A stretch of 64,000 nt of DNA from Xiphophorus maculatus (lineage: Eukaryota > Chordata > Actinopteri > Cyprinodontiformes > Poeciliidae). Shown piece after piece: positions 46,438 through 60,065 of this stretch (position 1 is its first letter; each line of letters opens with the position of its first letter). The position numbers were made by a program, and so were the translations under genes. Under the pieces are notes generated by a model. That model was not told the DNA's origin, searched no databases, and was given only the letters and a program-made list of their open reading frames with translations. Location: positions 17,015,463-17,079,462 of the forward strand of contig NC_036456.1 of assembly GCF_002775205.1 (NCBI RefSeq). Direction: 5' to 3'.

Positions 46438-48897
46438 TGATAATTTGACTTGCAACATTAATTTTTCCCTTTAGAATGAATTCCAATAGAAGCTCCTTAT
46501 TACTGCATTATTTGTTTGTTTTTAAGGAAGACAATTTGAACTTTTTGCTAAAGATGGATCCTCAGCAGGGACATCTCAGACACAGTGAACTAAAGGAATA
46601 CGTTATTTGTCATTTGATTCAATCTGACAGCATTTCTTAGTCGTAAAAGGACTGACCTTATACAGAGCTTCCCAATTACCACTCAAAGAGCTTTTATGCT
46701 CGAGCCACATTCACCCAGCAGCACTCACATTCACATGAGATGATGGGAGAGGGGAGCTGGAATCAAACCCACCACTTTCTGGTTGCAAGTGTCTCCAAAA
46801 CTTCACAAATTACCACCACTGCTACTAAAATAAACCGACTCCTGACGGACTTCACACCATCCACCGAGCTGAAAACCCCTCAAGTCTCAACCAGACCCCC
46901 CACACCGTAAAATATCTCTCTCTCTCTCTGAGGTAGTCCATGATAAATAAACACTGATGCTGCCATAGCAACCGGCCTCCAACAATGCCAAGCTGCCGGC
47001 CCGGAGCAGAGTAGTGTTACCCTACCTCAGGAAATCGATCTCAAAGTCTACCCTTAGCGTAGCTGACGTTCCCAGCCGTCCGCTCTCAGACTCCAAGGAC
47101 ATTTAGACACACTTAGGTTGCAGCTTTAGATGTGTAATAAATAAAATGGTAGACATGGCTTCCTTTAACTATCCACTTATTGTGCAGGGAACAAATAAAC
47201 CCACAGTGGTTCCCAGAAATGGAAGGGGAATTAAGACTTAAAAGCATTAACAGGGATTGTAAACAGAAGTAAGCACAACATAAGGAGTCACTTTCAAGCC
47301 AAAAATGATGAACAAAACCGGGTCAAAGGGTAAAACAATCGAGTCAAACTCACACATTATATTTCCTGGATATAAATGTCTGTGCTGTAACTTGAGCCGC
47401 TGCCTCTAAAGGCTGAAAGGTGGTGTTGTGCTCCTCCTTGGCCATCTGAAAACCTGTTCCTCTGGAGCTGCTGATGATCGAGTGTCACCGTTTTGTCTGG
47501 GCTGCATTCAGTGTTGCAGGGTCATGATGACAAACCAACACAACACACACTATGCAGCTTTCATTGAAGTCAACGTTCACCAGTAATCTTCCTCAATATG
47601 AAGTAAATGAATTGCTAAAGCTACTGCATTTGTCATAGCACTACAATGATTAGCTTGATGTATGTGGTTCTCTATGAGGATATTTTGAGACAATGATCAT
47701 TTTATTATCAATATCCATTTATATGGAAAATTGGTAATCAAAAATGGATGCATGCATATTTATTTACAGAAATCAGGCAAATCTTTCATGTGAAAACATC
47801 ATACTTTCAAAAGTTTGGATCCAAAAGTTCACTAAAGATTTCCATAAGATATTTTTACAGTCGTCAGGCTGTAAATATAGAACCAGAAAACACAGACTGT
47901 AAAGAATTATGGAACAATAGGCAGTGTTTATTCTCTTTACGAAATTATTTTAAGCAATTCCCAGATCATTCAAGTTTTCAGAGCGAATCTTTATTGCTTT
48001 GCAAGAGCTAAGCGTTATCTCCGTCAGCTGAAGCCAAGAGATGCTAATAAAACCCCAGAATTTACCCCAGAAAACTTGCTAATCCTGGTGCTTGGGGCGC
48101 TAGGGCAGTCATCCAGCCGGCTGACATGTTCTTGACTTAAAAATGTTTTAAAGTTGACAAGAAATTTGAAAATATCACTTGATAGTTATGCGTTATTGGG
48201 AGACTAGAAGATTAATACCTAAACGCAGATTAAACAGCAATGAAAAAAGCAACTAAAATAAATAAACAATGTCAAGTCTGGTGGGGGCACCAGTAAAGCC
48301 TGGTGGCCCGCCAGGCTTATAATACACCGTGGGAAACCCTGAAAGCCCCATCAGGAAGTCAACATTTAACTGCTTTGGGAGTCATTTACTGATATCTAAA
48401 TATCTGAACAAATAATCCAAATATATGCCCAAGTCATGTCTTGAAATGATTTATTCAAATTTGTAGAAAACTCAAATGGCAGAAAAAACCCTCAAGAGAA
48501 AAAGCATTTAAGCTCCTCCCTGCTCAGCAAAACAAAAACCCCATTTGGAGGAGGCTTGTCTGTGTATCTTAAGATAAAAGCATAGAGGTAATGGGAGGCT
48601 CCAACATTAAATAAAAAACGACTTCCAGTATAAACAGCTTTTTAGCACAAAAGTAAGGAACTGGTACAGTTGTAGGAGTCATAGGAGTGACCAAACTGTC
48701 TGTCTAAGATGTTTTAGAATTGCTGAAGGAACGTGGCGGAGAACGTCATTCAATTTCTACTTCTAACCAGTTTCTTTCTATCTTTTTTTTTAATTATTCA
48801 TTTCCATCAATCCTTAAAAAATATGTAACTGACAAAATAAATATCCTACTATACATTGTAAAAGCTATGGGCAAACTGGTTTGTTTACAACCAGTTT

Positions 48898-48955
48898 GAA
48901 CTGCCTTGTTGCTGAAATGTGCTGTCCAAATAAACTTGAACTTTACAGTTATGAT
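48898..48955 (+). mobile_element. LINE/SINE-type 3' tail fragment
   Basis: GCTGAAATGTGCTGTCC followed by AAATAAACTTGAACTTTAC resembles the 3' end of common teleost LINEs (tgctataaataaaattgaactt type). Only the tail is visible. Confidence 0.5.
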
Positions 48956-50361
48956 ACAAGAACACATGGTTACAACAACATAGGTTTATATAATTAATTT
49001 ACACTGAGGTTCTTTTTCCAGAATTAAGGATAAGATTGTTGTTAAACTATGTAATTTTTTTTCTCCAACAAAAACAGACAAATTGTGTGTTTGAAACAAG
49101 AAGTGGTACAAAATTTAATTTCCAATGACATTGATGACGTTCTCCGTAAACTTTTTGAAACTGCTGAGAAGTTGTTAACATGCTGAACAAGTGTTAAGAT
49201 TATGCCTTTTGCATCACTGAATTCCTCAGTTTTCTATTCTAGTGTCTTTCTGATCCTCAAGAAACGTAATTTAATTTGTCTATTGGTTATAAGACAAAGA
49301 GAGAAATGATCCTGCAAACCCTCAGGGTAGGAAAAACAATCAGGGAGCCATCTTTAAAATTAGGCTCATCCTTACATGCTTACATTAAAAACTACATTTA
49401 AAAATAAAACTTTTTTATGGCATTGTTTTTATGTATCTGGAGTAAGCTCATACTGCATCCCCTCGTGGTTTGCCCCAGGATGATCTCATCAGTTTCACAC
49501 AAAAGAGTCTGGAGGCTCGTTCCCCAGGCGTGAAAGAGTCTCCCTCTGTGCACAAGCCAGTGTGCAACGCCGGACAACAGATGACGCTGCGCGTTTACGT
49601 TATTTCTGCACAATCTCTTGCCATGCACATCTGATCACAGCTTTTCCTAACGCAGCTGCTGAACTTAACAGCGAATAAGAAAATAAAAAATAATTTTCAA
49701 AAAAAAGAAGTATGCAAATGCTGTAATTATGCTGCAGACAGGTTGCTCCATTCATAAATATGCAGCCAAAATGGTTCCAGGATGAGATAGTGTGTAAACC
49801 CACAGTCTACTTCAAGTGGCACTTTGTAGCTTTAGGCTTTGCAGGATCTGGAGAACAAAGTGGCGTTCCCTGCCACCTGTCAACACAATATGGTGTCAGC
49901 AGCGGTGGCCAGACTTGGTGCAAGCTGCCAAGGTGGCAAAACCCAGATACCACAGACGAAGCGAAGCTCCACCTGGGTGAAAAAAAACAACCAGAAACTG
50001 TAAATGTTCCAGACCTGTGGTGAAATAAGCTAATAACTAAACATGTTAGTAAGGCACAACAGACAGCATTAAGACAAAAAGGGTTTTCTGTATATCTGCT
50101 TTATGGCTGGGGATAAAGTTGAGTGATATGCAGACATTATCAGTTAAAAACATCAACATTCTCCAGAGCTGAGCGAAAAAAAATGTTTCTGCAAAAAGCA
50201 GAAAACTTGTAGTCCACAGCAGGTCTTTATCTCTGCTTTTTAAACCCTGGCAACTATTTAAACCACATATTTGTATTTTTTTTATTGCAATTAGAAGTAG
50301 TCAACAAGATATCTGTGTTAAACAGAGATAAATGGATAATAATGCTGCATGTTAGGAATTT

Positions 50362-51030
50362 AAAGTGCCTGGCAAAAAAGTCTTCATACTCCTGCTAAAG
50401 AAAAGCTTCCCCACTATGTTTCACTGTGTGTGTGTTTATGTTAGGTTTGTGCCAAAACAAAGTTACAGTGTGGTCTTGTCTGGCCAGAGAACCTTCCGCC
50501 ACACATTTGCCGTGTTGTCTTCATGGTTTGTCACTGACTTTGGTTTTCTTTCAGCGTTTATCTGAAGCTTTCCACTCTTCCATAAATGCCATTAATTGTG
50601 CCTCACTAATGCTTTGCATCAGAGCCTCCTAGAAGGATTGTGGATCTCTGCAGCTCCTCCAGAGTTGCGTGGCCCCTCTTGGCTGCTCTAATTTCAGATG
50701 ATGGATCAAACAGTGTTCATTAAGCTCTTATCAGCCTTGGATATTGCTTTAAAACCATAGCCCTGCTTTAAGCTGCAGGCTCTGCACCATAAACCCTGAC
50801 CTGTCTGCTGCGTTCCTTGGTCTTCACAACGCCGTTTGTTCATTGATGTCCAATAAACTTTTAGCGAACAGCTGGATTCATACAGATCACCAAGTGAGTT
50901 TGACTGCAATTGCGCTGGATTTTATTTAGTGGTGTCATAGTAAAGATGATGCATGTCACACTTTTTGAAAACCATGTATTGTCTTCTCTCCACATCCCAA
51001 TTATAATTGCAATTTAAAGAAATGTTTAGC
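50362..51030. mobile_element. Tc1-like deletion element (common teleost family), longer copy
   Basis: It starts AGTGCCTGGCAAAAAAGTCT..TCATACTCCTG and contains CAGTGTGGTCTTGTCTGGCC, CCACTCTTCCATAAATGCC, TGGATCTCTGCAGCTCCTCC and TTTTTGAAAACCATGTATTG, in the order I recall for the family. The right boundary is uncertain. The open frames in it are not genes. Confidence 0.7.
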
Positions 51031-54000
51031 ATTTATAAGTTCATACAAAAAATGCTTGTCATTTCTGCAGTACGACAAACGTTTAAGAAACTTTGCCAGA
51101 ACGTTTTGCTCCCCTCTGGCACGGGTTTCCTGGTCAATACTTTAGTCCAACGGTAGTTTTTTAAAATAATAGCTCCAAAGCTAAGTGCAGGTTCTCAAAA
51201 GCCAATCATTGTCGATGCATGCATAAACTGCAGAGGCACGTGTTTCATGGGTAGGTGTGGTTTCTGAAGCAGAAAATGACGCACTTTAAGCATTTGATGA
51301 TTTATATCAACAGTCGACACCTCCACGTAGGCGGCACATGACTGCACAAGGCCAGCACCGAGTCCAATTCGCTGGCTGAAGTTTGCTCTTAAATATAACC
51401 TTTTGAAGTGGAGCAACAATGCACCAGGAGCTGCAGCGCAGAGCGAAGCAGCTACAGCGTGACAACCCCGGCAGACAGAGAGCATTCTTTCCACTGCGAG
51501 CAGAAGAGCCTGACAAGCCAACTTTACTTCTTCCAGCTCAGCCAGAAAACAAGTGAAACAGCACTGCAAAGGCCGGAGGAGGGAAACCGGTTAGCTAAAA
51601 AAGCTTGTTTCCTTTCTTTAGATCACAAGATCCACCTTGGTGATCTCTGGCTAGACACAGTCTGTCTCAAGTTAATATGTATTAGGATGCACTGGGCCGT
51701 TTCAGGCACGGCAGGAACACAAAACCTCCACTGAAGCATCAAATCTGTAATCTATTTAATCATTTAAGGGTAACAGAATCAGATGATAAAACCTCCTGAA
51801 GGATCCTCGAGTCAAACAGCTCGTCTGTACAGGCTGTAAACAGCAGAGCTCAGTACTCATTGATGTAGGGAATGCTAAAAGCAGAAAGTAGTAAGACGTT
51901 AGCCCATATTTCAGGAAAAAGATATAAAGATTTGCAGTTTAAAACAATAACTGAACACGCTAGCAATCAGCTAAAACACAAAGAACTACCAAATTTTAAG
52001 AGCTGCTAAATTCCTCTTTCTACAAAGTGCTGAACTACTGGAGTATATTATAGAAGCAAATATCAGGGGCGACATACTCAACTCGAAGTTGATGCAGGTG
52101 AAAATTTACACTAAACACAATAGTGAGTTTGCAGACTACAAGAATTGAAGTTGAAAATTGTTCGACAAAACTGTTCCGCAATTATTACTATTCAATTGCT
52201 ATAAAGATTTCTGCTTCAAAACTGGTATCGACCCACATACAACAAACACTTATACTGAAGAGTCAGAAACCTGAAGAAAATGCAAGCCAGCAGCAGCAGT
52301 TAGCAACACCTGCTAACTCTTGAACATTTCAATAAATCAACAGAAGCAAAGCGAGAGGTTGCTGAAGGTTTTCTTGCACCACATGCCGGAGCAGATATTC
52401 CTTTAGGTAAACATTCAAGCAAACTTTTATTTCTATTGAAGCAGTGCAGAAAAAAAAAGAAAGTGTGTGGGAGCAGGTGAATGATACTACAGATGGGAGA
52501 AATAAAAGTCCTGATCATTTTATGGATGTGAGCGCAAGGATTTACTGTCTGCAGGTTTTATTGTGTCACATACTTGGTGTCGAGTTAATCGTCAAAGAAT
52601 TTTTAAAGAGAGATGTTCCTTAAAAGGTGAGAAAACATGATTGTTTTGCAAATATGATGATTAAATAGTTTCAAATACCTTGTAATAATTCAGTGTTCTG
52701 CTGCACCACAGCACTTTGCTGTATTTGTGAAACGTGAACAGTAAATGCGTACTTCTTTGAGTATTGATATGTCTAATTGTTTAATTCATTCCATAGTTAC
52801 AAACTTTTTGACTTGACAAAAAAATTATTAGAACAAAAAATGTGGAATTCAGAAAAATAAAAAAAGGGAAAAATTTGAATATTTGGGGGAGGGAAAGTGC
52901 AAGGTTTCCATCTTGTTGTTGTTTGTGTTTATGTGTTTCAGAAAGGGGAAAGGGCTGGTCATGTGCTATTTGTCTGGTCATGTGACTGAAAAAGCGATGC
53001 AGTTCAGGACTGTGGGGTGTTCAAATGGAACAGAGAAACAATGTCAATGCTGTGACTGTTTTTTTTTCAGTGTCCAAAGGGTAAAGAAATACATATTATA
53101 TCAGTAAATATCAGATGTCCCCATTTTCAAGTCAGGGCATCAATAATTACAAACCGTTTCTAAGCAACCACCAAGAAATAACTCATCTGATAAACTTGCA
53201 CAACAGCAGCAACAAGATATAATAAACTCACTGCAATATCAGTTAAATATCTGGCTTGAAGCTGCTATGAGTACCCAACATCTTCAACCCTGAAGAAACT
53301 GAATGCTCAACTCATTACCCAACAATTAACAAGGCACTTACAACTGTTCTTCAAAATCAAAGAGGACAAAATATTACAAAGTCTGAAGGAAATTCAGGAG
53401 CTCAGGAATTGTTTGGTTTCAGAGAAAACCACCGATTTGGTGCCGATCACGACCGTGGAGAAGCAACACTGTGAACCGTGTGGGACAAGATCAGGTTCTC
53501 TGTGTTTGCTAACTCTGACACCAAACTGGATTCAGTGCTGAATCGTTTTTATTTCTTGCTTGCACTCATAACATACGGCTTCAGGTTCCCATGCTCAGTT
53601 AATAACATCCTGACTCTTAATTGCAGCTTGTGTTTTGGATTAGAGTCAGCGTGGATTTGCAGAATCAGACAACCTGCTTCTGTGGTCAGATACTTCTTGT
53701 TTCCAATCCCAAAAAATTGAACTGGCTACATTCTACTGTCATCAGGGGCTGAAGGTGGAAAACAGAGGCAGACACCTGTTGGTGATTGCTATTAACAATG
53801 GATCACAGTGCCTAGTCAGTGGAATACAAGGTTGTCTGCAATAATACCAGCAATAATCAGAAGCAACAGAGGTGATTTGTGACTCTAGAGAAGCTGAAAC
53901 TGTAAATAAAATGAAAGCTAAAACCGAAAAATAGTCAGAAGTCCTGCTTCCAGTTTTCCACAAGATCAGATGAGACACACACTGAACATCCTGGCCGACA

Positions 54001-54104
54001 TGCAAAACGTCTACACCATTACGCTGTGCGAATACTTCATATATAAAGTTATATAATTCAAGATATTTGGAAAGGCTTGAAGATTCTTTGTCCAGTCTGA
54101 CTTA

Positions 54105-54210
54105 GCCACCCTAAAAACCATTTAATTATGAACTGGACAATTCTGCGCCACTTTGTGTTTATCAAATAAAATCCCCCCCAAAAAAATGCCCTGAAGTTTG
54201 TGGTTTTAAT
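54105..54210. mobile_element. End fragment of the same Tc1-like family
   Basis: TTCTGCGCCACTTTGTGTTT followed by TCAAATAAAATCCC and GAAGTTTGTGGTTTTAAT matches the terminal portion shared with the copies at 14505 and 50362. Confidence 0.5.
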
Positions 54211-55000
54211 ATAATAAAATATGGGACACTTAATGAATTGGAATATTTGTTAACATGACGTCGGCTGTATATTTATTTATATTAAATCTACTTGGTTTTG
54301 TACAGCTGAATGAAAAGAAAAGAGCTGATTAAACTCATCTTTCCACAATGAAAAATAAGGGCTTAACAATTCAAAACAGTGAAATGCATAGAAATGAATT
54401 TGATTTGTTAAGAAATGAACCATTCATTGAATCATATCAGGAGTTCGGTTTTGTTTTTTTTGCAAGAAAGTTAAGGTGCAAGTGAGCATAATAATGAAAC
54501 CACCATTGCAGTGAGTGCAATAATGGTTTCACTTGTGCTTGAAAGTCCCTGTTCAAGCACATGCTTTCTTGTGCTTGAACAGAAAGCATTTGCTTTAATT
54601 CCCCATTCGATGGTCTCTTTCTGAAGGTAGCTCTTCTTATCCTTTAAATCTGTAGAAGCTAATTTGGTCTTAATCTCAGTGGTTTGCAACATTTATTTTT
54701 TTTTTTACATATAGGTGTAAATTTAGACTGCCATAAAAAAAAAATCTGCAGTTAGATGTGAGAATTGCTGTGGATGCTTTATGCTATTTGAGGGATAATA
54801 ATTGAGCTCTGACTAAAGCAACTGAAATGTGAGTCAAAATTGAAAACCAACCACTCGAAATTCGAATTTGCATCTCATTCTTCCGCAATAATTACCTGTG
54901 GCAACTCTCACACTCATCCAGATCCTTATTTGACTTCTGCCTTGGCAACTACTTCTTCTTGCTCCTGCTGCTCCATTATCCAGCCTACTTCATTTCCTTA

Positions 55001-55192
<192 letters not shown>

Positions 55193-57099
55193 TTAATGTT
55201 GTGTGTGTGTGTGTTTCTACGTGGCATTTGCTCTCCGAGTTCAGCGTTTCTCACACTCCACAATTATCCTGTCAGGATGCAAGATTCCTGCAGCAACCTC
55301 AGGTGCCAAAGCACGACGCATTCAGAAAACCAGGAATGCTTAATGAACATACACCAGGAAGTGGCAGACACACACACACATGAATCACCGACACTATGAT
55401 GAGGAGGATCAAGAAGGAATCTACCCTTGGGGCTTCCACTCACGCCGGCTGGCATAAACTCAAGAGCTGAGGCACCTTGGCTCTGGATTTAATAGGATTT
55501 GTCCTAATTATTCTCCCACACAGTCACAGTTGGGAACAAAAGCTTCCCAAACACGTATGATTACATAAACTATATGCATTATCAGTGCATATCAGAAGCT
55601 CAGACTTATCAGCACGGACATCAATAACTGTGGAGTTTTAACTTCTTTTAAAAATACTTTACTTATACCAAAGGGAAATTAAATATTGTCGTAACTCATC
55701 GTTACAGAGTTACTGCGGATGGTGATGCTCAGGTGGCAGTCAGTGTTCCAGCAAACCTGAAGAAGCCTCTGATTGCAGACAGTTGTTGTGTGACAGTTTC
55801 ATGACTGGCTCAATATCCGAGCAGCAGAGATATTAGTAGTAGTAACATCTCCTGCTAATCCACCTCATGTGCTTTTGCCACTTCTCTTTAAATCTCATTC
55901 TGTTAGGAAGTCAGTCAGGGAGACGTCAGAGGTTCGTTACTCTGTAACCACCATCAATCTTTGTCTCCTTAGTCTCTTTTACAGTGGTCAGCCTTTTGGC
56001 AAGGACCTATTTTTTTCAAACATGTTTGGCATTGTGTGCACTGTAGCCATGCAGCTCCAGGTTTGTTTCACTTAAATTGATTGCTTTGACAAATTAGTAG
56101 CTTTTAAAACATACCGATGTGCTTAGGATAATTGTCTGGCTGGATCACCGAACTGTGTCCAAAGATTTTGACCATCTGATCCAAATTGGAAATCTACAAT
56201 GAAAGGCAGCTAATCAAGAAGAACCAGCGAGATTCAAACCAAATGCTTAACTCCAATAAAACTGTAAACAACACCGTCAAACATCTAAAGTTGGAAGCTA
56301 CCAACACTGACAAGCCAAATAAATGCCTTATGGAGAACGTTTCTACAGTCAATTCACAATAAATGACAAGAATTACATTTTGATGAGTAAATGTGACGAT
56401 TTAAAGCCTAAGAACATCGCACCAAATGTCAAATGATCTGTTTCACTTTAATAGCACTGGTCCTATGTAAGGTATGGCAAAGGGCAATTCTTCAACAGAA
56501 CAAAAACCTAAAATCAACAGCTTGATTAGAAAGTTAGGAAATTACTAGATGTTCAAAAATGAATAAATGCCAAACACACAAAAAATGGTTCAGGGATTAG
56601 TTTTTTAAATGACTTCAATGTCATCTTATTGACAATTATGGAGCCACGACACCGTGGTAAAATATGGAGTCAGAATTATGCCAAGCACATCTTGATGGCA
56701 CCTAAAGGTGCTTCTCTGCAACAGACTAAGAACCATTTATCCAAATATTACTGGGGTTCACCTTATTGGTATAATTTTAGTAATTGTTTGTGGAAAAAAA
56801 TCAATAAATTCAAGCTTTTATAAGTCAGCCTCTGTTCGGGGAAGATAACTTTTAGCCGCATAAAGAGTGATAATTATCTGGATTAACGCCAGTCGCTCAC
56901 TTCAAAAGGAAGTTACCAGTTCCTCATCATGTGCACAGCTGCTACCATAGTTAAACATCAACACCTACCTGGCATAAATGGTAAGTTACACAAGGTTGTA
57001 TTAAAATTCAAGCAGGAAGTTCAGAGTGGGAGCGCGCCTGAGAGCAGACACCTGCGGAGGTTCAGACAGGCAGATTATCAGGCGTCAAGGAGGGCCCGA

Positions 57100-57121
57100 T
57101 GAGGAGGAGGAGGAGGAGGAA
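57100..57121. repeat. (GGA)n tract
   Basis: About six GAG/GGA units in a GC-richer stretch just inside the first intron of dennd4c, near its proposed promoter. Confidence 0.75.
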
Positions 57122-57405
57122 GGGCTCCTGGGTTCCCAACTGTTGCATCCGAACCCATAACTAGGTCAACGTCGATGCAGGAAACGCACACCGCCGCGGC
57201 CAAAACAAAGCCAGTTTCCTCCTGAGCGGAGATACGTGGCTCTGCCTGTTTCTCTTTCCGCGGTGAAAAGTGGAGACGCAACACCGAGGTCAACCGACAC
57301 GAGCGCAAACAGTCTCCTTAAAATACTTTCGTTACCATTTATAATCCCTGCAATTTACTCCGTTTAGTCAATAGTTGCGCCATATTGTAAAACGTGAGAA
57401 CTCAC

Positions 57406-57780
57406 CAGCTGTTTACGCTGCAACAGGAGACTATGTTGACATGTAGGCAACTTGCTGTTTCACCGCTTTATGTATTCCGTTTCGACGAGGACTTTGTGCG
57501 CAGAGAGAAGTCGATGCTGGTTCTTGTACTCCTATCAAAGTTTGCAGCCCACTTCTTCTCACACTTTCATCTGAAGTTGTCGGCGGAGGTAGGCGCCATG
57601 TTTTGTGACTGCGCTGATAGTTTTGTAGGCGATCTTTCTTCCTAAACGCCCCTCTCTCTTTCAGCCTGGAACCGCCCAGCGAAGAGGAGCGGCCACAGCC
57701 TGTCCCTACTTTAACTGACACGGGCTACTTGCCAAAAACTGTTAGTAAGCCGACGTACGTCAGACCGGATGCTTCCGGAA
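57406..57780 (-). promoter_or_regulatory. dennd4c: Proposed dennd4c 5' UTR exon and promoter
   Basis: A strong minus-strand donor, AACAGCTG|GTGAGT, ends a candidate non-coding exon at 57406. The preceding 300 bases are relatively CpG-rich compared with the flanks (GC-rich patch about 57000-57780) and lie upstream of dennd4c in the right orientation. No coding link to exon 1 exists, so this rests on donor quality, base composition and position. Other first exons are possible. Confidence 0.4.
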
Positions 57781-59815
57781 GTTTTTTTCAAAATAAAATT
57801 CAAACGTTTTCATCGGGCGGGGTATTTCTTCTGAATCACCGAACAAATAGTGTATAATTTATTTTAAACAATTTTTATTAGTTTATGCTACATGACTTCA
57901 TTAAAAGATATGTCTTTTGATCCACTAATATGAAAATCGGCATATTCATATTATTAAAATAATATGAATACGCCTATAATTGATCACATAATTGAAATCC
58001 ACAATTATTAATTAAAATCTGAATTCATTATGTGCTATCAAAAAATAGTCTAATCATAAATGATCTAATCGTTCTTCATAAGTTTATTATGCAAATGTTT
58101 ACACTTTACTTATTAATTTTTAGCTTTTGTTCTTTTTGTTGTATCAAGGCCCAAAAGTAACACAATCCTACAAATTCTATTCAATTATTCATAAATATTT
58201 TATTGATCGAAAAGGGAAATTAAATAAATCAATGAATAATAATGTGTTGCTTTGAAATAAAACATTTTTTTTAAAGTATTGAATAAGTTACCTAAAATAA
58301 TTGTCAGTAATTCATAATATAATTAAATGTCACAATTCAATTAAAAATTACATTTATAATGTGCTTAAAATAAAGCTTAATTTCTAAGTTACTCAGTACA
58401 AGATGATAAAATTATAGTTGTTTAGCTGTAGGTTTACTTCAGTTGTAGAAGTATTTTGGAGGCAAGATCTTGACTATTAGTTGTTCAGATTCATAACCAC
58501 TTTGGGAAGGTCTGGACTGTAAGAAAGCCAAAACGTTTCCCTGAGGATAAAGGAAATTTGCTTCAGTTTTCAGGAACAAATTAACCACCAAGTTTCAATC
58601 TTACAATTAACAGGAAACTGCTGAAACACTGGTGAGTGTTCAGGGTGAAACAAGCATGGCATTGCTATTAATGACAAGGTGCTGACCAAGAACATAAACC
58701 ACTGCTACAAAAATGTAGCTCCCTCTAGAGAAAAAGTCTTATAGTCAGACAAGACGAAGACTGGACTATTCTGGAGAAATCAGCGAGGCTTTTAAACATT
58801 AGAGCACTGTTCTGTTCTGTAAAGAAAGGTGGTAGACCTGTCATGCTGTGGGACTGTTTAGCTTGTTGGTAGCAAAAGGAAAGAGTTCATCACAGTGAAA
58901 CCTGAAAGGGTCATTTAACCAAATATTAGCTGTTGCATAACAATTTCAACCAAGGAAAGAAATGACTAAATAAAAAAAGAAACTCATGTGTGATGAGTTT
59001 TGACTTCTGCTTATCTGCTTCTCGTATTTTGCTCCAAATTTAAATGATCAATTCTGAATAATTTTCACTGCAGTTTTATTTTTCACATATTAGAAATTGT
59101 CTTTTAATGCACTTTTCTTTTGGTACTTTAATACCCAGTTGCATATTCCTTGGATTGGAATATGCCGTTTTTGATAACTGAACAGTATTTTGTTGTATTT
59201 ACTGCACACCATACTAATTTTGTTTTATTTTTGTACTTTTGTGTGAACATGTCTTGATTGTCGCTTTCCTGCTGTCACATCCAAACTTCCCCACTGTGGG
59301 ACAAGGATATATTCCCAAATTTGTAGCGTTTTAGAGAAATATCCTTTATACTCATTTAAACAGCCAGTCCAAAAACTGTAAAAATTCAGTTGCGTTTCAT
59401 CTCGCATGTGGCAAATGGGACGCTATTAATTTACAAAGTAGCAGTAACTTTCGCTTAAAGTTCACATCAAAGGCGAGACGAATGGGTAATATAGACTTCC
59501 TGTTTTCTCTCGGGTTTTTGCGCCACCTTGACTTTCTAATATGCCACCTTGTTTCTGCAGCTTCTCACGCCCCCATCTTCCAAATTGTGGAACTACAAGA
59601 GGAACAAGTATCACGGATTCTTAAAGTTGCCTTTTTTAACTTTAATTCAAATTTAAGAGTTGGTATGAAAATATTCAGGCCTTCACTCTCAGGTGTTTCA
59701 GCCTCCCAACCAAAATGAACTTCAGTTCAATAAGATTTTCTTTTTTTTTTGCAAAGCTTCAACGTTCTCAGAAGTTAGTTCAACACAAGCCAACACAAGT
59801 TTTAAATTTGCAAAG
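57781..59815. other. Intergenic stretch between dennd4c and haus6
   Basis: Very AT-rich to about 58440, then sequence at 58740-58930 containing GACTGGACTATTCTGGAG and TCATGCTGTGGGACTGTTTA, which looks like another decayed Tc1-type element. Nothing gene-like was found. Confidence 0.5.
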
Positions 59816-60065
59816 TTCACTTTATTCACATTTTCCTCCACATTGAGCTACTTAGGATGAGAAAGATTAGAAGTTAAAAATCAACAAATCTGTTTATTGA
59901 ACCAGTTCATGAAATATTCACTCAGCCCAAATTAGAGCCAAGCCAGAGTGCAACAGATGTTTAATTTTTTACAGTAATATACATTTCTTACATATTTCAA
60001 GTGCAACACAAATTAGAATAAAGAGTCCAAACTTTTAAAGAGAGGGAGGTTTCTCTTAAATGCAG
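59815..60065 (-). terminator. haus6: haus6 3' UTR with poly(A) signal
   Basis: Minus-strand AATAAA motifs lie at about 59892-59897 and 59821-59826, 170-245 bases past the haus6 stop codon. Confidence 0.55.

Noticed and set aside
50365-50632. Two open frames of 66-68 residues
   Set aside because: They fall in a Tc1-like deletion element and match no protein.
57394-57721. Open frames on both strands in the GC-rich patch near 57.5 kb
   Set aside because: No family resemblance; the minus-strand sequence is better explained as a 5' UTR exon ending at a strong donor.
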